A DNA stretch of 64,000 nt, taken from positions 682,001-746,000 of the forward strand of contig JAMXSV010000015.1 of the NCBI GenBank assembly GCA_027559495.1, read 5' to 3'. Of this stretch, positions 48,301 through 59,211 are shown piece by piece. Position 1 is the stretch's first letter; each line of letters opens with the position of its first letter. Made by a program: the position numbers and the translations under genes. Under the pieces are notes generated by a model that had not been told where the DNA came from, did not search any database, and worked only from the letters and a program-made list of their open reading frames with translations. The stretch is from Aurifilum marmelostoma. Its lineage: Eukaryota; Ascomycota; Sordariomycetes; Diaporthales; Cryphonectriaceae.

Positions 48301-50290
48301 TGTGCGTGAGCAGAAGCACAAATGACCCGACCTCCGTGTCGAGTTGCCAGACCAGGAGAGGAGAAGGAAGGAAAAAAAAAAAAAAAAAGAAAACAAAAGA
48401 ACAAATGGTTACACGCCATTACAGCAGAAGGAAAAATGCTTGCTTGCTGGGTGTCATCCAGTGTGTGTTCGTGTCCCGCCACGTCGTCACCTGCCCTTTG
48501 GATATTGACGGAGATTAATGAGGGCGCATCCATCTCGTCCCCTCTGACGAGTAGAGCCGCATTGTGCCCTGGTCTGGTCCGCTGTCACACATGAGCGGAG
48601 CGGTACGACCTATCACGAGACTACAAGAGAGAGGGGAGGAGAGCGCTTAGATGAGGGCGGAGGGATTGTGGCCAATGGAGGACTGTGTGTCTCTCGAGAG
48701 TTGTACAGAAAGAGTATGCAGTATGCAGGGTTTTGCCATTTCAAGGTATGAACGGACCTCGGCTGCGCGCACATGCGATGTACACACACCCTCACAGACA
48801 GAGGTTCGGTCGGGTGCGCCATTTTGCAGTGGCACATGAAGCAAAGTGAATGCTACCTTCTAAGAAGTCCCCACGACAGTTGGCAAGGCGTTTCCTTGTC
48901 TCCCCCCCCCCCCCCTTTGGTTCCTGTCTGCGATGGGGCTGTGGCGATAAGAATAGAAGGTGAGTTGGTGGATTGAGATACAAAAGCCCGCCAGAGGTAG
49001 GCAGCATTGTAGTGTGATGGGCTTCGCCTCGGGCGGCTGTCTGAGAGCGAGGTGGGTTACACGTAACTGTACCCACTCAACTTCACCTTCTTTGCACGGC
49101 TTACATCAGACGGCGTATTCTGGAGCATACGCATGGATTTTCCGCGGCTTTTTGTCTCTGACTAACTCACCGCTTTACAGAAACGAATGCTGTGCTACAG
49201 CACCTATGCAGATTAATGTAAAATGGAGGAATGGAAGAGGAAGAGGGGAGAAATAAGAAGAGACAGTGCGCAAGATTGTTGGACTGAGCTGTCACAAGTC
49301 TCTTGTTGAGCGCTCACCGCCATGGAGAAGACCTGGATGTCTCACCTTTTGGGCGAAACACCGGCGAAGGAATCGTATGTACCTGTTGGTCCTGTACCTC
49401 GTCGTCTTGTGGCACCCCCCCGTACATACATTGGCACACAAACTTCCACTGTGTGCTTTTGTGGCACCACGTACTGCACGGAACATTCTAGGACAATAGC
49501 CAAGGAAGCAGAGGGGTGGGTGCTGACGTCTATCTCTGTGTGTCTCTCTCTTTTCATGCGAGTAAGAGAGCGTAGGGCTGTGATGAGGCAGCCCCCCCCC
49601 CTCTCGCAAGCCGCAGTGACCACTGCCTGCCTGATGAACTGCCTGCCTTGTTTTAGATGAGCGAACCGGCTGCTTGGTAGTATAGTAGTCGTCACATCTG
49701 CATCTACTTGGTACCACCTCCTACGTAGGCAGTAGACAGCATCACATGGCGTCCTGGGTTGCGCGCTAGGCGTTCGAGGTTGATGGCCCCCTGGGCCTGG
49801 AAGACGGGTCACCAGATGGAGAAGATGAGACGTTGATGGCAGGGCAACCTCGCAGAAGCAGGACCGGATCTGGGAGCGATCCCATAACAACTTGTCACGA
49901 TGCTCTCTGGCCGACAGAGTGAGGTTCCTTGACGTACTTATGCCTTATCAGACCCACCTGGTGAGTTGTGCGAGATCGAGGGGTAACTGGACGAGATCTC
50001 ACCTCACTTGGCGGGGTAATTCATGCTCCATACTGTAAGTAATGCGGCGGTAACTGTAATTGGCAACGCATCCCCCCCGCCCCCCTGGTGTCATTCTGCT
50101 TGTCTGTCTCCTGTACGCTGCATCATTCACTCCCGCCCACCCCCAAAAAGCACATGCGGCTCACTGATCCGTGCCAACAACAAACACACAAGTCCCTGCA
50201 CGCGAACTCTCCACTTCTCGACGCAATGCAGAATTGGCAGGTCGGAGCATGGCATCACTTCTCACATGAGAGAGGAGACACAAACCGCGT
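45309..50290. other. Gene-poor region
   Basis: The GPCR promoter lies at the left. 46450-47700 is somewhat A/T-richer. A poly-A tract (near 48373) and poly-C tracts (48902-48915, near 49590) occur. The short frames have no domain content; a 182-codon minus frame (49342-49890) is not supported. Confidence 0.35.
48902..48915 (+). repeat. Poly-C tract
   Basis: A run of about 14 C on the plus strand. Confidence 0.7.
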
Positions 50291-50329
<39 letters not shown>

Positions 50330-50333
50330 CACG
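50291..50333 (+). repeat. (CA)n microsatellite
   Basis: About 20 CA units with one interruption (CG). Confidence 0.85.
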
Positions 50334-51326
50334 ACGAGATCGCGCAATGACCCCGCCAAGATCGACCCGCTGGCCCCCTCTAGGCGGGCGAGAAGGGGGG
50401 CGGGGATGAAAATAGTGGACAATAGGTTGTGGATCGCGATCAGCAGGCCCTTTCTCCTTTGTCGAAGAGCCTATCAACCCTTAACTTGGCAGCTGGCACA
50501 TGGGCTCTACTGTCCCTACTGGCTCTCTGCATGCCCACTTGGCAGCTCACTGGGGCCAAGATCTTCCCTCCTCGGGGAGCCGATGCCAACAGGACAACGA
50601 ATCAGCCTCTACTGTGTACACTTATGAGAGAGTGGTCCTTCGGGACAGAACCCCCCTCTCTCTCCCTCTCAGCTGGATGATCCTCCCGCAAGCCCACGTA
50701 CGTTGGCACGCCAGGTATCCCAACACGACACCTCGATTCGACCGCGGATCAGCCGGGATGCCCACTGACGACGATAAAGGGTAAAACTTGGACGGGGGGG
50801 ACTCGTTGTGGTCTCGTAACGTGGGTCGGCCACCCCCAAGTCTCTCGATCTAGAGCGTCGTAGCCGCTCAAGACGCAGGCCAGCCTAACTCCATTGCACT
50901 CTTTGGCTTCAAGCAGACCCCTGTGGACTGCCGATGGCTCGAGCTGGATGTGCCAGGGGACGTCGTTGGTCAATGCGGCCCCCCCCTCCCCGCCTACAAA
51001 TGGTCCCCCCCCAAGACATGCACAATGTTTGCGGGATTCTCCAACCTCCCTCGGTCTCTACTGCAGACAAGGCTCGTAGGTGTGTGGTTTGTGCCTTGAG
51101 CCGCTTATAAGCCTCATCACATCCACCACGCCACCCTGCGTCAAGGCACGGGCGGGGGGTGTAACTTTCAAGTCACAGCCGTGGAGAAAGGCTCCATGGG
51201 AAGGTGTGGATGGCTGACTAGTGATGTCCTTGATCTGTTGTAAGACGGGACCAGTACCTGCGTTCTGCTGGCCGTCACGAGGGGCCGCAGATGATCGAGA
51301 AGCCGCAGGGGGTAGGTATGAGGGTG

Positions 51327-51361
51327 GGTGTGTGGTGTGTGTGTGGTGTGTGTGTGTGTGT
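51327..51361 (+). repeat. (GT)n-rich microsatellite
   Basis: Interrupted GT and GTGTGGT units. Confidence 0.7.
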
Positions 51362-52361
51362 GATCCGAACCCGTACCAGCCACTCACATACGGCACTACT
51401 GAGGTGGTATAGTGTGATCAGAAGAAAGGGCTTGCTTGCTGCCATAGCACACATTATACGTTGTGGGAGGGGCCAGCCACCCTCCCCAGGTGGTTGTGTC
51501 ATGCAGCGAGGGGGGGGATTGTGGGCTGGTGTGGGAACTTCTCGTGCCTTCTCAACACCCAGCACAATCGTGTGAGTGGTTGGGGTTTTGGGCCAGTGCG
51601 GTCGCGACCACGGTCATACCACCAGGCAGGGAGTGCCTCGAAGAGCAGAGCTGCCTATAGCCATGTCTCTGCGTGCCGAACCCTGGTTCACCTCCACCCG
51701 ACTGGCGCACCCTTCACGGGGCGCGCCCATCACGATTGCGAAAGCGGTGCCTGGCTCGAAAAGCCACGCCTTAGGTACAGCACCTGCTCTAAGCATTTCA
51801 TACTGCGGCTCCCGGGGCGTAGCTATGTAATCATTTTGCAAGGCAGAACCGTTCTGTTATTTTTTCCTTCTTCTTGAGGCTTTCGAACTTCCCATCCACT
51901 TTTTTTTCCTGCCTTTTCTATTTTCCTTCATTTTCTTTGGAGCTGCTGGCGCCTACGTCAGGCTTCTGCATAGTGAGGGCTGTCGCCCCTCCCCCCCCCC
52001 CTTCTTGTTGGGCTGTGATACATGGTGGTTGCGTTGTACTTACCTAGTGTACAACGGCGAGGTGACAAGGCGCCCTGGATATGGTACAAGGATGGCATCA
52101 TTTACCTGCATCTGTTTCGTTGTCGATGCGCCTGACGTGCCGCTGCAGTAGCCCGCGGCATCTCTTTTGGAAAAAGAGGGAGGGTATATGAGCTGGTTGC
52201 AAGAGATAACATTCTGTGCCAGTTGTCTGGACACACGTGTCTTTGGGCATTCAGGCGTACAGTACTAAGGATGGGCCTCTTTGCAGCTTGGAATTCATTT
52301 GTTGGATGGTTCTATGGCCCGTCGGGTCTACATCGTGCTCTCTCTGTCTCTCTGTCTCTCA

Positions 52362-52363
<2 letters not shown>

Positions 52364-52393
<30 letters not shown>
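52364..52393 (+). repeat. (CA)n microsatellite
   Basis: About 15 CA units, preceded by a CTCTGTCTC-rich stretch. Confidence 0.8.
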
Positions 52394-52395
<2 letters not shown>

Positions 52396-52743
52396 CGAGA
52401 GCGGTTTAGTCTTGTCTCCGGGGACCACCCTTGAGCAGAAAGTCATGGGCTGTGCATCAGGAGAGAAAACACAAAACCGTCCACCTGCAGCTGGAGGGTT
52501 ACACACCCCCGCGTCCACTTATCGAGACGGCGACTTATGCACAAGACGGTCGTTTGACTGACGTGGGCTCTTCTCTCTGGTCGGGAGGACGGGATCGAGA
52601 CGGGCAAGGGCCGACGATTGCGACCACCGATGCGCAACCGAGTGAATGTTATTTGTTTTGGATATTGTGCTAAGTCCTGGAGGGAGGGGGGCTATGCTGA
52701 ATGACAATACTGCTTGCCGAGCAGGCCGAGTGGGGATCTGCCG

Positions 52744-52758
52744 CCCCCCCCCCCCCCC
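52744..52758 (+). repeat. Poly-C tract, 15 bases
   Basis: A C run on the plus strand. Confidence 0.75.
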
Positions 52759-53040
52759 AACAGCACACCCAATGCCTGATCCTATTCCGTGAGCTCTTGT
52801 CAGCAGTCGTCATGTCCTCGTCCAAATTTCGCAGATGCTGACTGAGGTCACAATAAAATATGCTCCTCTTGCAACATGTCAATCTGATGATTCATAAGCC
52901 CGCACTTCATCTGGGGGGAGACAAAGAAAAGAAGAAAAAAAAAAGGGCAGACCGCCGCGAAGAGCGAGAGCGACAATCCATCCTGCAAGTACTCACTCGG
53001 ATGACCGCTGGCCCGTAACAGCGTCCATCAGCAAGTCGAC

Positions 53041-55699
53041 ACGACAGCAGTAACGTTTTTGTTGTCTTGTTACCTTCCTCTTACACACCGCCATCTGTCT
53101 TCAGATTACCTCATCCCGCGAGCTCCAAGCGCCGGTACGCTCGCTTTCCTGCCCCAGGATCCAGCCAGGGTCTTGCCAGGTACACGATCTGCAGGATACC
53201 CTCTCTGGGACCCACGCGGGCCTCTGTCAGTTGCTGGGCCATCAGTCCCATTACCCACACACCTCGACCAAGTTGTTGTTTTTTTCTTATTGTCGATGTC
53301 GTCGTCTTTGAGGGGGGTCCCCTCGTCGCCCTTTTTCGGCTTCTCACCTGACCCTCGCTCTCCTCCTCGCTCTCCTCCTCTCTCTTTCTCTCTTCCCTCT
53401 CTAGTTTAACTTCCCGCGCGGGTTCAGATTCTAATTTCTTACCAATATCGACACATTCCTCTCGCCTCTTACTCGGTCAGAACCGTGTCATAAGTGTCTC
53501 TTGTCCTGAAATTTGCCCATTCGCCTCACCAAAAACCACATTAGTCGCCCTTTCGCCACCGCTACTATTACTGCTAACACCTTATTCGCGGGCACGGTCA
53601 ACACGGACCTGAATGCCACGAGTCGAGGATATATTCTGCGAGAAATAAAATCAGAACCACCGGAAAGGAAGAGCCGTCTTCTTTCTTCAGCATCACCCCC
53701 GCTGGGCTGTCTGAGAGCTAGCCTGAGACCCCCCCCCCCTTCCCCTCCCCCCATTCTTCGCATCGACCACCGTGTTGCCACAAGTCTGCCTGCCTGGGCT
53801 GGCTCTGGAAACAGAAGCACGATTGTGATTCCATAGGCGTGCCATCATTGTGGTAGAACGAACCATCAAACCCTGCTTGATGCACAAGTTTTGCCTCTTT
53901 GGATCTCAGAAGTTCGACATCCCCTGACGCCACATGTCATCACCTCTCTCTCACTCACGAGCAACGAAACCAAGGTCCTCGGGGCGTCTAGACGGCCGCC
54001 CTGCAGCTTAGAGTACACACCGGATTGACACCACCACCTTTTTTTTTCCTTTCCTTTTTTTCGGCCCGCTCTAGACGTAACCGGATAGGGCCCCTGGCTA
54101 TCCTGCAGGACGACCACACCAAGGAGGGCTCTCGAAGAAGCCGATCGAAGCAGAGACAAGGGGCGACATTTTTTGCTGACGACTGCCTCGTCTCGACTCG
54201 CCTCACTTCTGCCTTCAACTCAACAAAGACTGCGATCTTGAAACCGACTTGGAATCTTCAAAGGCCATTTCGAGCGACCACCTTCATTTGCAGCCTGCAC
54301 ATACCCAAATTCTGCGTCATTTCCCACCTCACTTTTTTTTTTTTCTTTCTTCTTTTCTTGCCTCTCTCTCTCTCTTTTCCCTTTCTCGAAGTAGAAAGAG
54401 CAGGCATTCGACTTCTGGACCCAGCTGAGCTTGGTTCCGGTTCTGGCTGGAAGGCGCCCCCCCCCCCCTGGTCATCCCACCTTCTCAGCAACAAGCAGCG
54501 ATTGGTTTTGGTCTCGTCCCTTCCGCTAAACATCGGGACTTTGGCTTTCTTAGGCCAGCGCCATTGAGGAGGGTCCACTATTTTCAGGGCAAGTTCAGGG
54601 ATCCGCGGTGGTCGTCATCCATCCTCATCCTGCATCCTGAACCTTGAGAGGGTCGTCTCGGTTCGTGCTTCCTCTTCTCCTCATCCACCTCGCCGTGTCG
54701 AGACAAGAGAGAGGAAGGGAGAGAGCACAACACGGCTCTCCCGGCCACCGTTACAACACACTGGTTTCTGCTCGCCTTTTGTCTTGCTGCTTTCTTCCGA
54801 CTTCTCTTTTTTCCCCCGTTCGCTTCCGGTCCGACCCTCCTCCTCGTCTCATCCCGTGCTTTGTTGTTATTACGAAGCATTTCTAAGGCCTACTTCGCGA
54901 CCGCCGGCCTTCCGTGGACCCGTACCATCTTGTCTCTTGAGATCCGGGGAAAACAAGAGCCTGGTTTCCACTCGGCTTTTCGGGACGACATTCATCGCTG
55001 CCTCTGCCTCCTATTATGACTACTTAACACCTTGTATTACGAGGTACAACATTGGTCTTTTGCAGGGCCAGGCTAGGTCGCAAGTACCGGAGAAGAGGAG
55101 CCTGCTCAGGGTCGATCCCTTCTCTTTCTCAGCCTCCTAGCCTTCTCGGCCCAGCCTTCTTTTTGCCCCCCCCCCTCCTGATACCTCTTATATCATATCG
55201 TTCCCCTTCCGACGACTTCTCGATTAATCACCAACCTCTTCTTTTTCAGCCTTGCTCACCCTCGCCAACGCTACCTGGTGCAGCCCCAGCAGCGTACATG
55301 AGCACGCTTGACAAACACTCTGGCCGCTGGTTTCTGGACTACCAACCAAATCCCCCGCCTCCCCCTGCGAGACGTCATCGTCACACGATCCCTCCGCTGA
55401 CCCGCACCTCCCCTTGCACTCAAAACACGCGGCAGCTTTATCCTTCTCCATCCATCTGGAACAGGGCCTCGGGACGGATACCGCCAAACACTCCGTAGAA
55501 CTATACCACGGCTCTCTCGGTCCAGTTTTCACACCCACGGTCATCTGGCGTGACATTGCATCGCACCGCCAGGAATTATCACTCGCCCCTTTTCTTTAAA
55601 CTTGGTGGTTGTCTCCGGCCGTGGCCGCCACTCGCCCTTCCCTTTCACCTTCTCCCTACCGCAGCTGCTTAGTCCTCAGCCTGCGCCCTCCTGCACATT
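53041..55699 (+). promoter_or_regulatory. Long pyrimidine-rich upstream region / probable leader of the J-domain gene
   Basis: The plus strand becomes strongly C/T-rich from about 53050 to the ATG at 55700 (CTCTCTCTTT, TTTTTTTTTTC and CCCCCCCC blocks). Long C/T-rich 5' leaders are common in filamentous fungi. Several non-coding frames (for example 54025-54567 and 55052-55498) cross it. Transcription start and any leader intron cannot be fixed from sequence alone. Confidence 0.4.
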
Positions 55700-57457
55700 A
55701 TGACTACTCCATCACCATTAGATCCATACAAAACCCTCGGGGTGGGGGCGGATGCAGACGCCGCCGCCATCAAGAAGGCCTACAGAAAGCTGGTGTTGAC
55801 CTGCCATCCTGACAAAGTCACCGACGAGTCGCTTAGGGAGGAGAAGCAGGAGCTGTTCCACCAGATACAGCAGGCCTATGAGACCATCGGCGAGCCGGAC
55901 AAGAGGGAGCAGTACGACAACGAGATCAAGCTCAAGAAGCTGAGGGAAGAGAGGGACAGGATATCACCCAGAAACTCCCCCACACAATCCCGGCACTACA
56001 ACGTCAACATCTACAACGCCCGCCCGCCACCAGAGTTCCGCTCTTCAAACTCCTCGAAACGCTCCCCTTCCAAGGGCTCCTCGAGCTTCAAGCAGTACTC
56101 GCCCGACTTCTCCAGGTCTTGGGAGCAAAGCTTTCCGAACCGGTCGAGAGCGTCAGAGGATGAGCGCAGGAACCGCCGGACCGTGAGCGAGGAGAAGCTA
56201 AGGCGTGAGCAACACGAGTCGAGGAGGGACGGGGATCGCGAGCGACGCAGGGCAAGAGACGAGGAGAATGAGGAATACGAGCGCACCAGGAGATCGGCTC
56301 GTCGAACAGACGACAAAGAGAGGGAGCGGGAGCGGGAGCGAGAGCGGGAACGCGAACGTGAGCGGGAGCTGAAGGAACGTCAACGCAAGATTGACAGGGA
56401 GCGTAAAGACCGCAAGGAGCGGGAAGAGCGGGAAGAGCGCGAGAGAGCAGCAGCAAGGCAGGAGAGGAAAGCAAGAGAACGTGCCGCCGCTGAGCGGGAG
56501 CGGGAGCGGGAGCAGAAACGAAAGCAGGATGCCGACGAGAAGGCGCGGGCCAAGGCCAAGCTCTATCCTGATTCACACAGCGATGACGAGGAAGGAATCC
56601 CCAGGAGTCGGGCCAAGAAGGCGCCAAGGAAGGACAGCTCCCCCCGGGAAAAGTCGTCCTCCAAGCGGTCGAGCCCTCTTGACGAGAAGACCCCCGAGCC
56701 GCAGGGCTTGACGGAGAGGGTCGAGTCCCAGTTGGCGTATGCCGCCTCCTACATCAAGACCCAACAACAGTCCAAGAGTTCCAAGCCCACATCTAAGCAT
56801 GCGGCGGATGCAACCTTCTCTTCAGCTGAGTTCGCCAGCCCGGCCAACTGGAACCCCAGGCGTCGTGTATCGGGTGATGCCAAGCACAGCAGCAAGACCG
56901 ATGGCATGTACGTCGACACGAGCGCGTCCTCGCGGGACCGTTCTGATCCGGCCAACATCTCGCCCACTGCACAGAGCCCGCCACGCCTGCACAAAGCATA
57001 CACCACCAGCCACGTCCCCATCTCAGAGGCGACGCCTCCTCGTATGGGCTTCTCGCGTTCGCAGACAATGGAGCCTGAGTTCTTCAGCAGGTCGTCTCGC
57101 GAATCCGGGAGATACCGGTCCTCGCGGACACGAGGCTATTCCATGGACGAGGACGACGTCTACTTCGCGTCCCGTCCTCCCCTCACTACTACCAAGTCAG
57201 AAAAGAAGTACAGCGTCAGCCGTGACGGTGGCACGCCGCGGGTCTACGAGACGCACACCAAGGACTTGTATCCCCCGCACCCGACTACCACGTTCCCCAA
57301 GGTTAAGATGTCAGAGCACTACGGACCCAACAATCTATCGACGTCGAAGCGATACGACAGTGGCGACTATGCGACCTCGAGCTACAACCAGACGTCATAC
57401 GCCGAATATAATGCCGCCGCTGCATACGGCCAGTCCTTCGTGACCGCGGACGTGTGA
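55700..57457 (+). CDS. J-domain (DnaJ/Hsp40) protein with an Arg/Glu-rich charged region, 585 aa
   Basis: A single frame from ATG 55700 to TGA 57455-57457. The J domain occupies residues ~7-75: DPYKTLGV, helix II IKKAYRKLVL, HPD motif at 36-38, and YDNEIKLKKL at its end, so Hsp70 ATPase stimulation is expected. No Gly/Phe region or zinc-finger repeats follow, placing it in the J-protein class C. Residues ~150-300 are almost entirely R/E/K (RRARDEENEEYERTRRS, then tandem RE dipeptides) and probably form a single long alpha-helix or a nuclear/RNP-like charged segment. The rest is disordered and Ser/Pro-rich with Tyr-rich C-terminal motifs. The client is unknown. Similar charged J-proteins act in splicing complexes, but that is only a suggestion. 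Confidence 0.88.
   Translation: MTTPSPLDPYKTLGVGADADAAAIKKAYRKLVLTCHPDKVTDESLREEKQELFHQIQQAYETIGEPDKREQYDNEIKLKKLREERDRISPRNSPTQSRHYNVNIYNARPPPEFRSSNSSKRSPSKGSSSFKQYSPDFSRSWEQSFPNRSRASEDERRNRRTVSEEKLRREQHESRRDGDRERRRARDEENEEYERTRRSARRTDDKERERERERERERERERELKERQRKIDRERKDRKEREEREERERAAARQERKARERAAAEREREREQKRKQDADEKARAKAKLYPDSHSDDEEGIPRSRAKKAPRKDSSPREKSSSKRSSPLDEKTPEPQGLTERVESQLAYAASYIKTQQQSKSSKPTSKHAADATFSSAEFASPANWNPRRRVSGDAKHSSKTDGMYVDTSASSRDRSDPANISPTAQSPPRLHKAYTTSHVPISEATPPRMGFSRSQTMEPEFFSRSSRESGRYRSSRTRGYSMDEDDVYFASRPPLTTTKSEKKYSVSRDGGTPRVYETHTKDLYPPHPTTTFPKVKMSEHYGPNNLSTSKRYDSGDYATSSYNQTSYAEYNAAAAYGQSFVTADV
56321..56372 (+). repeat. Coding hexamer repeat (GAGCGG) encoding Arg-Glu
   Basis: Near-identical six-base units encode alternating R and E inside the J-domain gene. 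The unit keeps the frame, so copy number could vary between strains without breaking the gene. Confidence 0.75.
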
Positions 57458-59211
57458 ACAGATGGCTTCACTGCTGGGAACCTCAACTCAGCCTGCAACC
57501 CCCCCCCCCCGTGTTGTGTTGTGTATCTTATTTTTGGTGAGAGTGTGGCTGTGGCCGATACTTTTCTCTTTCATATATGGGGTTCATTCTTTCATACTTC
57601 TCCTGCTTGATTTTGTCCCTTCTATCTCATGGCGTTGGTTCGTCCGGCATCATACGGCTGCCCAGAGCAGAACGGTGTGTCTTGTGTGTCGGTCATATGA
57701 CGGGTCCTACTTTGTATGCTTTCCTATCGGCGTTTGGCAGGCTTTCATTTCTCTTATCTCGGGCTGCCTTGCTACTCACTCACCCTCACTGGACATGGAC
57801 AAGATTTCTTCATTCTATGACATCCCAAGATGCAGCAGCAACGGTCAGCATGTATTAACGACAAGGCCTTACTTCTTCTTTTATCCCAAATGAGAGAGCC
57901 AGGGCTCGACCGAGCCGACAACAAAATCATCAATGCGCAAGCAAGTTTCCCCCCACCGCCAAAGCTAATGGCCCAGACGAAGAGAATGACCAGCCAAGCC
58001 TTCTTTTCATTGACTCGAGAAGACTGCAAAGAAGGATAAGACACGGGCGAGGGTGCCAATCCTCGCCTCACTGTTCTTTCTTGGCAAGATCAACGGCAAT
58101 CCCTGACCATTGACGGGGGCAACCACTTGTGTGGAGAGCCAACTCAGTCAAACACCCGAGCAACTCATGGCCAATACTTACGCTCGAGGGGACATGTTCG
58201 CATGAACCCCGTACATATCACACAATATAAATTCAATGATGATCCAGGCATCGACCGACAGGAAACCGGAGTGGAGGATATGGGACTCTTTGTATCAGCA
58301 GGCAGAGGAGAAACAACGGAGCTCTTTGAACGGAACGAACGAATATTCACGACATCAGGGACGATCGATGATGACCCCGGCTACAATTCCTGCTACTTTT
58401 ATTACACAGGCACTTTTGATTTTTTTTTTATCTCCCCCAGCTTCAAGAGGGGCGAGTCCTTCCCCGTCCTCTCTTTTGATGCGAGTTTCTTTCTTCCCAA
58501 TCTCAAGGTTGATCAAGTAGGCAATCTACCCATCTAGATGATTATGAATAATGATGAGAGAGCTTTCAAAGTGGCCCCAAGAGTTCATGGCATTTTTTGT
58601 TGCTTCTAGACGTGATTTGCGTGATATCAAATTGTAACCGACTACTCAAGTTCACTGACGACAATATTTGGTGGTCGGACAAGAGATGGAAGAGGCATGC
58701 ACAAAGTAGGCAAAATCTGCATGTACTAAGAAGACAGAAAGGTATGGATGGATTACGACGCTCGCGCGATTCTATTATATTTTGGTGGCCCGAGGATATA
58801 TAAACCTGTACATTGTCAACCCAAAAAGGACAAAGGATGACAACTACACACCTATGTACCTCCCGCACTAGACTATCCAAGGCGACGTGGAGGGGGCAAA
58901 AAAAGAAAATAAACGAAAAAAAGAAAGAAAAAAAGAAAAATATCCAACCACCTCTCTCCCCTCTCTGCTATGCTTGACCCATTTTTTTCTCTTTCCTCTC
59001 CTGCCAAAATTTCTCTCTGCCCCCCCACGCCGGCGACTGCAATGCATATGGATATGGGTATCTCTCTAAACAACAACGACAAATAACAAAAAGAGACTAG
59101 AAGAAGTCGCCTCCTTCGCTGTCCTACCTCAGCCTGCCTACTTGATTCGCTGGAAAATGATGATGATGATTGGGCCATTTGCTTACGGTTCTCTTGGCCC
59201 TGACGATGGCT
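57458..59211. other. Convergent 3' region
   Basis: The 3' UTRs of the J-domain gene and the sterol acyltransferase gene meet here. T-rich and A-rich stretches near 57570, 58420 and 58890-58940 fit polyadenylation regions. No gene is seen. Confidence 0.4.

Larger units (their letters stand above)
50334..53040. other. Gene-poor region
   Basis: Microsatellites and C-tracts (listed separately) sit in otherwise unstructured sequence. No gene is seen. Confidence 0.35.
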
